Source of the DNA: Aneurinibacillus uraniidurans
Lineage (GTDB): Bacteria; Bacillota; Bacilli; Aneurinibacillales; Aneurinibacillaceae
Assembly (NCBI RefSeq): GCF_028471905.1
Contig: NZ_CP116902.1
Span: 966,501-1,030,500, forward strand
Reading direction: 5' to 3'
DNA length: 64,000 nucleotides
The position numbers and the translations under genes are program-made. The notes under the pieces were generated by a model that saw only the letters and a program-made list of their open reading frames with translations, did not search any database and was not told the DNA's origin. Positions 55,375 to 64,000 of the stretch are shown here, piece by piece; within the stretch, counting starts at the first letter, position 1; each line of letters begins with the position of its first letter.

Positions 55375-56154
55375 ATGATTGGAAAAGCGGAAGGCATTGT
55401 AGTCCGCACAACCGATTATGGGGAAGCGAATAAAATCGTAACGGTTTATACGCGCGAAGCTGGAAAGATCAGCCTCATGGCCCGTGGCGCCAAAAAAACG
55501 AAAAGTCGTTTTACAGCCGTATCGCAGCCTTTTACATACGGCTATTTTCTTTATCATGCCAGCTCAGGAATGGGCTCCCTTCAGCAGGGAGAGTTAATTA
55601 GCTCATTCCGGACGATTCGCGAAGATTTAGCGAAGACAGCATACGCTGTGTATCTTATGGAACTGCTTGACCGATTGACGGAAGACAAAGAGGCAAATAG
55701 TTATTTGTTTGATATGCTGCTGCATGCACTCAAATGGATTGAAGAGGGGAAAGACCCGGATATTATCGCCAGGCTCTTTGAAATGAAAATGCTGTATGTA
55801 GCCGGATGTCATCCGCAGTTTAATGCTTGTGTGTCGTGCGGGGTGCATGATGCACCGTTTTACTTTAGTGTAGTAGAAAATGGATTGATTTGTCCGGCAT
55901 GCACACGGGATGATCGCTCGCTTATGGCAGTTGGCCCTGGTGCGGTCAAGCTGTTGCGCGTGTTCCAACATATTCATATGCCGCAGCTAGGGAACATTAA
56001 CGTTAAGCCAGAGACAAAACAGCAACTGCGGCACATTATGTACGCACTGTTAGAAGACTGTACCGGGCTGTATCTTAAATCCCGCCGCTTTCTTGATCAG
56101 CTCGAAAATCTTGGCTTTACCACGCCACCGGAGCGTTCCGGGGACGAGAGTTGA
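55375..56154 (+). CDS. recO: DNA repair protein RecO
   Basis: 259 residues. N-terminal OB fold (KAEGIVVRTTDYGEANKIVTVYTREAGKI) and zinc-binding cysteines CVSCG and CPACT. RecO loads RecA with RecR during gap repair. Its stop lies under the -35 box of the glyQS promoter. Confidence 0.94.
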   Translation: MIGKAEGIVVRTTDYGEANKIVTVYTREAGKISLMARGAKKTKSRFTAVSQPFTYGYFLYHASSGMGSLQQGELISSFRTIREDLAKTAYAVYLMELLDRLTEDKEANSYLFDMLLHALKWIEEGKDPDIIARLFEMKMLYVAGCHPQFNACVSCGVHDAPFYFSVVENGLICPACTRDDRSLMAVGPGAVKLLRVFQHIHMPQLGNINVKPETKQQLRHIMYALLEDCTGLYLKSRRFLDQLENLGFTTPPERSGDES

Positions 56155-56180
56155 CAACAGGCAGTACAATCCTTTATAGT
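56151..56180 (+). promoter_or_regulatory. Sigma-A promoter of the glyQS T-box leader
   Basis: TTGACA, 18 bases, TATAGT. The -35 overlaps the recO stop codon. Confidence 0.78.
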
Positions 56181-56184
56181 ATGT

Positions 56185-56412
56185 AACAAATTCAAGTATG
56201 TGCAATGACGGAGAAAAGTACTCAGGTTAGATGCCCTTTATGCAAGCGAGTCGGGGATAGTGGAAGCCCGGTGGCAGCCCCTGACGAATGGCACTCCCGA
56301 GCGCTTAGAACGTATGAGTGGACAGGCATATGCCTGTCAAATAGGGTGGAACCGCGGGATCAGCTCCCGTCCCTATGTGCAGAACTTCTGCATATAGGGA
56401 CGGGAGTTTTTT
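56185..56412 (+). ncRNA. Glycine T-box leader with terminator
   Basis: The T-box core AGGGTGGAACCGCGGG (56343-56358) is exact. Specifier candidate GGC (Gly) at 56290-56292 lies in the expected 3' side of stem I. A terminator (CTCCCGTCCCTAT ... ATAGGGACGGGAG then T6) ends the leader. Uncharged tRNA-Gly would turn transcription on. The entire gap 56155-56455 is leader. Confidence 0.93.
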
Positions 56413-56455
56413 GCGTTCCTCGCTACAATATCGAACAAGGAAAGAAGGTAAAAAC

Positions 56456-57331
56456 ATGAACTTCCAGGATATTATCCTAACCCTGCAGAATTTTTGGGCG
56501 AAGCAGAACTGTCTCATCGTCCAGCCATATGATACGGAGAAAGGCGCAGGTACGATGAACCCGATGACATTTCTCCGCTCGATTGGTCCTGAGCCGTGGA
56601 ATGTTGCGTATGTAGAACCGTCTCGTCGTCCGGCAGACGGACGTTACGGAGAAAACCCGAACCGTCTGTATCAACACCATCAGTTCCAGGTTATTATGAA
56701 GCCGTCTCCAGACAACATTCAAGAGCTATACCTTGAGAGCCTTGAGCAGCTGGGCATTAACCCTCTTGATCACGATATTCGCTTTGTAGAAGATAACTGG
56801 GAATCACCGACACTCGGTGCCTGGGGACTCGGCTGGGAAGTGTGGCTTGACGGCATGGAAGTTACACAATTTACGTACTTCCAGCAAGTAGGTGGCATTG
56901 ACTGTAATCCGGTTGCGGTTGAGATCACATACGGCTTAGAGCGTCTTGCATCGTACATTCAAGAAAAAGAGAACGTATTCGATCTGGAATGGGTGACAGG
57001 CGTGACATACGGTGACGTGTTCAAGCAGCCAGAATACGAGCATTCTAAATACACATTTGAACTATCTGACGCGAAAATGCTATTTGATTTGTTTAGCACA
57101 TACGAAACAGAAGCGAAACGCTGCATGGAGCAGAAACTTGTGTTCCCGGCGTATGATTACGTATTGAAATGTTCGCACACCTTTAACTTGCTTGACGCAC
57201 GCGGTGCGATTAGCGTAACAGAGCGGACAGGCTATATCGGACGTGTGCGCAACCTAGCGCGTGAAGTGGCACACACATACTACCAGGTGCGGGAAGACCT
57301 CGGTTTCCCGATGCTGAAAAAGGGGGAATAA
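56456..57331 (+). CDS. glyQ: Glycyl-tRNA synthetase alpha subunit
   Basis: 291 residues from ATG 56456. [44 protein letters not shown] and the class II core are clear. Forms the alpha2beta2 enzyme with GlyS. The T-box controls it. Confidence 0.98.
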   Translation: MNFQDIILTLQNFWAKQNCLIVQPYDTEKGAGTMNPMTFLRSIGPEPWNVAYVEPSRRPADGRYGENPNRLYQHHQFQVIMKPSPDNIQELYLESLEQLGINPLDHDIRFVEDNWESPTLGAWGLGWEVWLDGMEVTQFTYFQQVGGIDCNPVAVEITYGLERLASYIQEKENVFDLEWVTGVTYGDVFKQPEYEHSKYTFELSDAKMLFDLFSTYETEAKRCMEQKLVFPAYDYVLKCSHTFNLLDARGAISVTERTGYIGRVRNLAREVAHTYYQVREDLGFPMLKKGE

Positions 57332-57334
57332 CGC

Positions 57335-59416
57335 ATGAGCGCAACAAGAACATTGCTGCTTGAAATCGGAACAGAAGAAATGCCAGCCCGCTTTGTAGCA
57401 GGGGCATGTGAACAGCTAAAAGACAAGGTTGAAAAATGGTTAGCAGCGAATCGTATCGCATATGGAGAAGTTGTTGGCTATGAAACACCGCGTCGTTTTA
57501 CCGTTATGGTAACAGATGTAAGTGAAGCACAGGCGGATATTAATGAAGAGCTGCGCGGTCCAGCTAAAAAAATCGCAGTCGATGAAAACGGAGAATGGAC
57601 CAAAGCAGCGCTTGGTTTTGCACGTGGTAAAGGGCTAAGCCCGGAAGATCTGTACATGCAAGAAGCAGGTGGTGTGGAGTATGTATTTGCTCGCAAGCAT
57701 CAAGCAGGTGGTGCAACAGCAGATTTACTTCCGCAACTACAAGATGTTATCGCGGGCCTGTCTTTCCCGAAAAACATGCGCTGGGGTGCGTATGATCTCA
57801 AATTCGTTCGTCCAATTCGCTGGATGATTGCTCTGTTTGGCGGCGACATCATTCCAATGGAACTGACAGGCATTAAAACAGGTCGTCAGACAGAGGGACA
57901 CCGCTTCCTCGGCAAGTCTGTTGCAATTGAGACACCAGAGCAGTATGTATCGGCTCTGGCTGAGCAGTTCGTACTCGTTGATCCAGAAGAGCGTAAAGAG
58001 CGCATTCTGCGTCAGATGAAAGAACTGGAAGCTGAAAAAGGCTGGGTCATTCCAGTGGATGAAGACTTACTTGATGAAGTTATTCATTTGGTCGAATATC
58101 CGACTGTGTTATCCGGCAGCTTCGAAGAAGAATATCTGCATATCCCACGCCAGGTGCTTGTTACATCGATGCGGGAACACCAGCGCTACTTCCCGGTGGA
58201 AAACGCGTCAGGAGAACTTCAGCCGCATTTCGTAACAGTGCGCAACGGGGATGCAAGAAGCATCGATGTCGTAGCGAAAGGAAATGAAAAAGTACTTCGT
58301 GCACGCTTATCTGACGCTCGCTTCTTCTATGAAGAAGACCAGAAAATGAAAATTGACGATGCACTTGCTCGTTTAGAAAATGTCGTATTCCACGAAGAAC
58401 TTGGCACAATTGGCGACAAGATTCGCCGCATTCAAGATGGGGCTGCGCAAATCGCGGCGAAAGCCGGTCTGTCCGCTTCGGAAACAGACAAGCTTGCTCG
58501 TGCGGCTGCGATCAGCAAATTCGACCTCGTAAGCCAGATGGTATATGAATTCCCAGAACTGCAAGGTATCATGGGAGAACGTTATGCCCGTCTTGCCGGA
58601 GAAGATGAGACAGTCGCACAAGCGATTTTTGAACATTATTTGCCGCGCTTTGCTGGTGATATTTTGCCGCAGACAAACGAAGGGGCTGTACTGAGCATGG
58701 CAGATAAGCTGGATACAATCGTTGGCTGCTTTGCGATCGGCATCGTGCCAACTGGCTCGCAGGACCCGTATGCACTGCGCCGTCAGGCTTCCGGTATCGT
58801 GCAGATTCTGCTCGACAAAAAGCTTGCTGTGTCTCTATCTGACCTGTTTGCAGTGGCGCTTGATATTCTTGCTAGCAAATCACTTCTTAAGCGCGACCGC
58901 GCCGAAATCGAGCGTGATCTGCATGACTTCTTTGCGCTGCGCCTGAAAAACATGCTTCAAGAACAGGGTGTACGCTATGATGTCATTGATGCGATTCTAA
59001 CAGCAGATGCATCACGTGTCACAGAAACACTTGCTCGTGCTGCTGCGCTTATGGCAGACGTAGAAAAAGAGGCGTTCAAAGGCATTGTTGAATCGTTTAA
59101 CCGCGTGAATAACCTGGCGCAAAAAGCAGCTGGAAGCGAAGTGGATACCGGCTTGTTTGAAACAGATGCGGAGCGCAATCTGTGGAATTCGTTCCAAAGC
59201 ATCGAAGAGAAAACGGCACCGATGCTGACAGACGGTCAGTTTGCAAATGTGCTTGCGACGATGGCTGAACTGAAACCGGCGATTGATGCGTTCTTTGATC
59301 AAGTAATGGTTATGGTTGATAACGAAGCTGTGAAACAGAACCGTCTCGCGTTGCTTGCTACGATTGCGACATTTGTATTTGGCTTTGCTGACTTCAGCAA
59401 GATTGTATTTGCTTAA
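57335..59416 (+). CDS. glyS: Glycyl-tRNA synthetase beta subunit
   Basis: 693 residues. LLLEIGTEEMPARFV at the N-terminus, RFPKNMRW-like LSFPKNMRWG, HQRYFPV and a C-terminal anticodon-binding (DALR-like) domain. It recognises tRNA-Gly and also contains HD-like parts. Starts 3 bp after glyQ. Confidence 0.98.
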   Translation: MSATRTLLLEIGTEEMPARFVAGACEQLKDKVEKWLAANRIAYGEVVGYETPRRFTVMVTDVSEAQADINEELRGPAKKIAVDENGEWTKAALGFARGKGLSPEDLYMQEAGGVEYVFARKHQAGGATADLLPQLQDVIAGLSFPKNMRWGAYDLKFVRPIRWMIALFGGDIIPMELTGIKTGRQTEGHRFLGKSVAIETPEQYVSALAEQFVLVDPEERKERILRQMKELEAEKGWVIPVDEDLLDEVIHLVEYPTVLSGSFEEEYLHIPRQVLVTSMREHQRYFPVENASGELQPHFVTVRNGDARSIDVVAKGNEKVLRARLSDARFFYEEDQKMKIDDALARLENVVFHEELGTIGDKIRRIQDGAAQIAAKAGLSASETDKLARAAAISKFDLVSQMVYEFPELQGIMGERYARLAGEDETVAQAIFEHYLPRFAGDILPQTNEGAVLSMADKLDTIVGCFAIGIVPTGSQDPYALRRQASGIVQILLDKKLAVSLSDLFAVALDILASKSLLKRDRAEIERDLHDFFALRLKNMLQEQGVRYDVIDAILTADASRVTETLARAAALMADVEKEAFKGIVESFNRVNNLAQKAAGSEVDTGLFETDAERNLWNSFQSIEEKTAPMLTDGQFANVLATMAELKPAIDAFFDQVMVMVDNEAVKQNRLALLATIATFVFGFADFSKIVFA

Positions 59417-59427
59417 TGTTTAAATAA

Positions 59428-59479
59428 AGAGAGGCTGTCTCGAACGTCATTATATGACGATGAGGCTAGCCTCTTTTTC
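59428..59479 (+). terminator. Terminator after glyS
   Basis: AGAGGCT (59430-59436) and AGCCTCT (59468-59474) enclose an inner hairpin CGTCAT-TAT-ATGACG; T run follows. Confidence 0.75.
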
Positions 59480-59644
59480 TTTGCGGGTGAGCTTGTCGGG
59501 GTTTCGGAGCGTACAGCTAGTCTATGCTCAGTGAAGTGTAACAAAGTAAACGTTTTCTCTTTTTTCCGCTCTTACTTTCCCATGTTACGAATTTCACTAA
59601 ATTACTTTATCCGTATAAAATCCACTTGCAGGATCAGATGAATT

Positions 59645-59666
59645 TTATATAGTATATACTATATAA
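59645..59666. promoter_or_regulatory. Perfect 22-bp palindrome upstream of ccpN
   Basis: TTATATAGTATATACTATATAA reads the same on both strands. It contains TATAGT and TATACT, which could be -10 elements; a TTGCAG lies 16 bases before TATAGT. It may bind CcpN itself or be a leader hairpin. Confidence 0.55.
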
Positions 59667-59710
59667 GAAAAAAACGAAGGTATAGTATAACACTTTATCT
59701 CCGGATGGGG

Positions 59711-60361
59711 GTGAGCGATATCGAACTCACAAAAAGACAAGAACATATTGTCGAAATCGTAAAAAGCGAAGGGCCAATTACCGGAGAGCAAATTGCAGAA
59801 CGGTTGTCTCTTACACGCGCGACATTGCGTCCGGATCTCGCCATTCTAACAATGGCAGGTTTTTTGGATGCACGCCCGCGTGTCGGATATTTTTATACGG
59901 GAAAAGATAGTAACCAGCTGATTAAAGAAGAAGTCAGCCGCAAAATCGTGAAGGACTACAAAGCACCTCCGATTATCATTCAAGAATCGAGTTCCGTATA
60001 TGATGCGATCTGTACACTGTTTCTCGAAGATGTCGGCACATTGTTTGTTGTAAATAGCAAAAATCATCTGGCCGGAGTCGTCTCCCGTAAAGATTTGCTT
60101 CGCGCAGCACTCGGTAAGCAAAATCTTGAGGATATGCCGGTCAGTATCATCATGACTCGGATGCCGAACATTGTAGTGAGTCTGCCGGAAGACAGCTTGC
60201 TTGATGCGGCTAAGAAATTGATTGATTACCAGATCGATTCCTTACCGGTTGTTCGTCCAGTACAGGATGGTAGTCGAAGCGCATATGAAGTGGTAGGAAG
60301 GGTGACGAAGACGACAATCACACGCGGCTTTGTCGAGTTTGGCAATGAAGTGAGCGTGTAA
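59711..60361 (+). CDS. ccpN: CcpN, helix-turn-helix/CBS repressor
   Basis: 216 residues from GTG 59711 (MSDIELTKRQ, matching the family start); ATG 59705 is possible. Winged helix (about 8-62; ITGEQIAERLSLTRATLRPDLAIL) and two CBS domains (about 80-210). In B. subtilis it represses gluconeogenic genes and responds to ATP/ADP. ppsR follows by 16 bp. Confidence 0.93.
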   Translation: MSDIELTKRQEHIVEIVKSEGPITGEQIAERLSLTRATLRPDLAILTMAGFLDARPRVGYFYTGKDSNQLIKEEVSRKIVKDYKAPPIIIQESSSVYDAICTLFLEDVGTLFVVNSKNHLAGVVSRKDLLRAALGKQNLEDMPVSIIMTRMPNIVVSLPEDSLLDAAKKLIDYQIDSLPVVRPVQDGSRSAYEVVGRVTKTTITRGFVEFGNEVSV

Positions 60362-60377
60362 AACGTAAGGAGGATGT

Positions 60378-61208
60378 ATGTTTTCCCCATTCTTCAATGA
60401 AACGACTGTATACGTTGTATCTGACTCTGTAGGTGAGACAGCTGAATTTGTTGTCAAGGCGGCTGCCAGCCAGTTTGCCAGTGAATCGTTACATATTCGC
60501 AAGTTTCCATATATTGAGGACGAAGGCACACTGAACGAAATCGTTCGTGCCGCTGTTGAGACGAAAGCGATCATTGTATATACCATTGTGATTCCGCACC
60601 TGCGTGCGTATATCGAGCAGAAGGCGGCGGAAGCAGGAATAACAGCGATTGATATTATGAGTCCGATTGTTGGATCTCTTGCGAAGCATTTGCATCAGGA
60701 ACCGAGCTGTAAGCCGGGATTGGTCCGTCAATTGGATGAAGATTATTTTCGTAAAGTGGATGCCATCGAGTTTGCGGTTAAGTATGATGATGGTCGCGAC
60801 CCGCGCGGTATTTTGCGAGCGGACGTTATTTTAATCGGGGTATCTCGCACATCCAAGACACCGTTGTCGATGTATCTTGCCAATAAGCGTTACAAGGTGG
60901 CGAACGTACCACTTGTGCCGGAAGTAGCACCGCCTGAGGAGCTTTTTCTTGTTCCGAAAGAACGATGCATTGGGTTGATCATTGAGCCCGATCAATTGAA
61001 TATGATTCGAGCGGAACGGCTGAAGTCACTTGGCCTTACAGCGCAGGCGAACTATGCGAGTATGGAGCGTATCAAGGTGGAGCTGGCGTATTCCCGGACG
61101 ATTTTGGAGAAGGTTGGCTGCCCGGTACTGGACGTGTCGAATAAAGCTGTCGAAGAGACGGCTGCTTTGATTATTAGTATGCTGAAGAAAAATCAGCAGG
61201 GTTCATAA
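60378..61208 (+). CDS. ppsR: PPDK/PEP-synthase regulatory kinase-phosphorylase (YqfL/PpsR)
   Basis: 276 residues. P-loop GVSRTSKTPLSMYLANKRYKVANVPLVPE is the DUF299 signature, and VYVVSDSVGETAEFV opens it. It switches PPDK or PEP synthase by threonine phosphorylation using ADP. AAGGAGG before ATG. Next to ccpN, both on central carbon control. Confidence 0.94.
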   Translation: MFSPFFNETTVYVVSDSVGETAEFVVKAAASQFASESLHIRKFPYIEDEGTLNEIVRAAVETKAIIVYTIVIPHLRAYIEQKAAEAGITAIDIMSPIVGSLAKHLHQEPSCKPGLVRQLDEDYFRKVDAIEFAVKYDDGRDPRGILRADVILIGVSRTSKTPLSMYLANKRYKVANVPLVPEVAPPEELFLVPKERCIGLIIEPDQLNMIRAERLKSLGLTAQANYASMERIKVELAYSRTILEKVGCPVLDVSNKAVEETAALIISMLKKNQQGS

Positions 61209-61240
61209 AAAGAACGCAGCTTGCCTGCGTTTTTTGTTTT
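61207..61240 (+). terminator. Terminator after ppsR
   Basis: AAAAAGAACGCAG and CTGCGTTTTTT form a stem around CTTGC, with more T after. Confidence 0.8.
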
Positions 61241-61442
61241 TTCTGTATTGACAAACTTATTTACCGTGAGCAGGAAAAATAAATAATCATGTAGAATACT
61301 ACGTTTTATACCACAGACACTGTATAGAGTGCGTTACACGCCTGCTCAACCGGGTATACTAGGGGAAACGGGCGATTTCGACAAAATACGCGAAAAGTTT
61401 TAGAGAAACGGCAGGAGAATGCAGAATTTTGCCGAATACTAT

Positions 61443-61480
61443 TATCTCGTTGCTTAAATCCGGTATCAGGTAACGAGATA
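61443..61480. promoter_or_regulatory. Inverted repeat just before dnaG
   Basis: TATCTCGTT (61443-61451) and AACGAGATA (61472-61480) are perfect complements. No run of T follows, so it is an operator or a leader hairpin. The rest of 61241-61442 shows TTGACA (61249-61254) but no clear partner -10. Confidence 0.45.
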
Positions 61481-61499
61481 GAAAGTACAGGTGAAGAAC

Positions 61500-63320
61500 A
61501 TGGCTGGACGAATTCCGGAAGAAATCATTGAACAAGTACGCACAAAAAGCGACATTGTAGATGTGATCGGACAGTATGTTCATTTAAAAAAGACTGGGCG
61601 CAATTATTTCGGTCTCTGTCCGTTCCATTCAGAGAAAAGTCCTTCCTTTGCGGTGCATCCTGATAAGCAGCTGTTTCGTTGTTATGGGTGCGGGGAGGCT
61701 GGCAATGTTATTTCTTTTGTGATGAAGGTAGAAGGTCTAGAGTTCCCGGAAGCAGTACGCCAGTTGGGGAGTCGAGTTGGAATTGAAGTTTTACACCAGC
61801 AGGACAGACCTGAAGACGACCGGATACGACGCAAGAAAGATGTGATGCTTTCTGCCCACGATTTTGCAGCAAAGCTATATCATCATCTTTTGCGGAATAC
61901 GGATCATGGTGAGAGCGCACGGAATTATCTCTTGAACAGACAGATACAACTTGCTACAATTGAGGAGTTTGCTTTAGGATACAGTCCGGATAGCTGGAAT
62001 ACGCTTCTGTACCAGCTTGAGAAGCGTGAATATCCCCTGCCCCTAATGGAGGAAGCCGGCCTCCTCGGCCGCAGTGAGAATGGTGAACGGTTATTTGATA
62101 AATTTCGGGGCCGCGTCATGTTCCCGATTCATGATTCGCAGGGACAGGTTGTAGCATTTGGCGCTCGTGCGCTTGGGGATGCTCAACCGAAATACTTGAA
62201 TAGTCCAGAAACCCCTTTGTTTAACAAAAGTCAGCTTTTGTTTAATTTGCATCGCGCCCGTTCGTTTATTCGAAAGCAGCAGGAAGCGGTGCTGTTTGAA
62301 GGATATGTCGATGTCATCTCGGCATGGCAGGCAGGCATTCAAAACGGAGTGGCGTCTCTAGGGACATCCCTTACCGAGCAGCAAGCCCGAATTATTCGCC
62401 GGAACACGGAGCATGTGATCATCTGTTATGATTCCGATCAAGCTGGGATTGACGCAGCGTTTAAAGCGGCTGACCTACTTGAGAAAGCGGGCTGTATTGT
62501 AAAGGTTGCCCAGATGGCAGGCGGGATGGATCCCGATGATTATATTCGTGAGCATGGCGGGGAGCGATTCCGGAGTGACATTCTTTTGAATGCATCGTCC
62601 GTCATAGCATTTCGTCTGCAGGTACTTCGCAGTCGTTATGCACTTCAGGATGAGACTGAACGGATGCAGTATATTCATGAAGCACTTACGGAAATTTCAC
62701 ATCTTTCAAGTGCGGTTGAGCGCGACCACTACATGCGACAGCTTGCTGAAGAATTTCATCTTTCTCTAGATGCCCTTAAACTTGAACAAAAGAAAGTGTT
62801 CAAAACGCAAAAAAAGCCCAATAACAGGGATAATCTCAAAGAGGGATGGAATAATAGTATAGATAATAGCAGACATGTGGCGGCAAAGCCGCTTCTGCCG
62901 GCGTATTTGACTGCAGAGAAACACTTGCTAGCGCTTATGATGCAGAGTGCGGAGATTACGGAGCAGGTACAGGCTCAGATTGGAGCGGACTTCGCGGTGG
63001 AAGATCACGCAGCACTGGCTGCACATCTGTACCGCTATTACGCTCAAGGATATGATCCTGATACAGCTCGCTTCGTTTCGTTCTTACAGGACAGACGGCT
63101 GATTGACCGGGCTTCTGAGCTGGCCTTACTTGATATGGATGCTTCGGCTGTCACGGCTCGTCAGCTTGCCGATTATGTGCGGCAAGTGCTTACGTATCCA
63201 AAACGGATGCAGCTAGAGGAATTAAACAGAGAGAAAATTACACAAGAACGTGCAGGGAATGCGCTTGAGGCAGCACGGATCGGAATGGAAATCATCCGGC
63301 TGCAGCAATCTCTAAAATAA
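61500..63320 (+). CDS. dnaG: DNA primase
   Basis: 606 residues from ATG 61500; GTG 61491 is possible. Zinc finger CPFH...CYGCG (about 40-65), the TOPRIM core with LFEGYVDVISAWQAG and YDSDQAGIDAA, then the DnaB-binding C-terminal part. Makes RNA primers for replication. Pairs with rpoD in the macromolecular-synthesis order. Confidence 0.97.
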   Translation: MAGRIPEEIIEQVRTKSDIVDVIGQYVHLKKTGRNYFGLCPFHSEKSPSFAVHPDKQLFRCYGCGEAGNVISFVMKVEGLEFPEAVRQLGSRVGIEVLHQQDRPEDDRIRRKKDVMLSAHDFAAKLYHHLLRNTDHGESARNYLLNRQIQLATIEEFALGYSPDSWNTLLYQLEKREYPLPLMEEAGLLGRSENGERLFDKFRGRVMFPIHDSQGQVVAFGARALGDAQPKYLNSPETPLFNKSQLLFNLHRARSFIRKQQEAVLFEGYVDVISAWQAGIQNGVASLGTSLTEQQARIIRRNTEHVIICYDSDQAGIDAAFKAADLLEKAGCIVKVAQMAGGMDPDDYIREHGGERFRSDILLNASSVIAFRLQVLRSRYALQDETERMQYIHEALTEISHLSSAVERDHYMRQLAEEFHLSLDALKLEQKKVFKTQKKPNNRDNLKEGWNNSIDNSRHVAAKPLLPAYLTAEKHLLALMMQSAEITEQVQAQIGADFAVEDHAALAAHLYRYYAQGYDPDTARFVSFLQDRRLIDRASELALLDMDASAVTARQLADYVRQVLTYPKRMQLEELNREKITQERAGNALEAARIGMEIIRLQQSLK

Positions 63321-63353
63321 CAAAAGTCAAGCCCGTTGGAAGGAGGGAACACC

Positions 63354-64000
63354 ATGACGAAAAAAACAGAAAGCAAGCCTGAGGTGGAATTAACCCTCGA
63401 CCAGGTAAAGGAACAGTTGATTGGCCAGGGTAAAAAGCGGGGCACGCTTACGTATAAAGAAATCATGGAACGCCTCTCTACCTTTGATCAGGATTCGGAT
63501 CAGATTGATGAATTTTTTGAATATTTAACTGATCAAGGTATTGAGGTCAGCAATGAAACAGAAGAAGATGAAGAACCGATCATCCCACGCGATGAAGAGA
63601 ATGAGGAAACCGAAGATTATACATTTGATGACTTATCTGTACCACCTGGTATTAAGATTAACGATCCAGTTCGGATGTATTTGAAAGAAATCGGCCGCGT
63701 TCCTCTTCTGTCTGCCGAAGAAGAGATTCAACTGGCAAAGCGTATTGAAGATGGTGATGAAGAAGCGAAGCGCCGTCTGGCGGAAGCGAACCTTCGTCTT
63801 GTTGTTAGTATTGCGAAGCGTTATGTAGGTCGCGGTATGTTGTTCCTTGATTTGATTCAAGAAGGCAATATGGGTCTGATTAAAGCCGTAGAAAAGTTTG
63901 ATTACCAGAAAGGCTACAAGTTTAGTACGTATGCAACCTGGTGGATTCGTCAAGCTATTACGCGTGCAATTGCAGACCAGGCCCGCACCATCCGGATTCC
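63354..64000 (+). CDS. rpoD: RNA polymerase primary sigma factor, N-terminal part (cut by window)
   Basis: 215 residues visible from ATG 63354 (AGGAGGG ahead); it runs off the right edge. Region 1.1 ([27 protein letters not shown]), region 1.2 ([16 protein letters not shown]) and region 2 ([29 protein letters not shown] and [20 protein letters not shown]) are exact SigA signatures. Housekeeping sigma-A. Follows dnaG by 33 bp. Confidence 0.98.
   Translation, partial: MTKKTESKPEVELTLDQVKEQLIGQGKKRGTLTYKEIMERLSTFDQDSDQIDEFFEYLTDQGIEVSNETEEDEEPIIPRDEENEETEDYTFDDLSVPPGIKINDPVRMYLKEIGRVPLLSAEEEIQLAKRIEDGDEEAKRRLAEANLRLVVSIAKRYVGRGMLFLDLIQEGNMGLIKAVEKFDYQKGYKFSTYATWWIRQAITRAIADQARTIRI

Overview
The window is chromosomal DNA of an endospore-forming Bacillales bacterium. 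It carries yqfC/yqfD, CotX- and CotW-like coat proteins, ccpN, the glyQS T-box and the dnaG-rpoD pair. Codon use and gene content look most like the Aneurinibacillus/Brevibacillus group; this placement is an inference from overall feel, not from a search. Both edges cut genes: a GroEL-like gene at the left and rpoD (sigA) at the right.

The two ends are housekeeping scaffold in Bacillus subtilis order. Left (1-7.45 kb): a chaperonin-60-like gene, then grpE-dnaK-dnaJ-prmA-rsmE-mtaB. Right (45.36-64 kb): rpsU-yqeY, a two-gene surface cassette (phosphodiester glycosidase plus an anchored protein with a charged tail), then yqfC-yqfD-phoH-pgpH-ybeY-dgkA-cdd-era-yqzL-recO, T-box-glyQS, ccpN-ppsR and dnaG-rpoD.

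Between mtaB and rpsU lie about 38 kb of more variable DNA. In order: a C4-dicarboxylate sensing and uptake module (dctS-dctR-dctP-dctB); Nudix-deoC and a Na/Pi cotransporter; orphan small membrane genes; a lysozyme-like protein next to a PAS-PAS-GGDEF-EAL enzyme; a YdcF-like protein; a secreted YcdB/YcdC-like protein; a 42-residue arginine-rich protein; nitronate monooxygenase; two chemoreceptors, one behind a c-di-GMP-I riboswitch; MerR-MFS; a glyA paralogue divergent from a MocR regulator; tautomerase, CD3324-like and FusB-like genes; an ECF sigma/anti-sigma pair; coat genes; a cold-shock gene with a structured leader; DUF445; a GlnK/GlnL-like two-component system; ddl and murF, separated by a LysR-SDR-DCC cassette. 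From about 22.6 to 34.7 kb the DNA is visibly more A/T-rich than the flanks, consistent with accessory origin.

Regulatory structure is rich: a c-di-GMP-I aptamer plus terminator, a glycine T-box, a stretched-spacer MerR promoter, candidate sigma-E, sigma-K and sigma-D promoters, a MocR-type direct repeat, two perfect palindromes (before the ECF sigma gene and before ccpN) and a terminator-like hairpin in the cold-shock leader. I saw no tRNA, rRNA, CRISPR array, insertion sequence or prophage.
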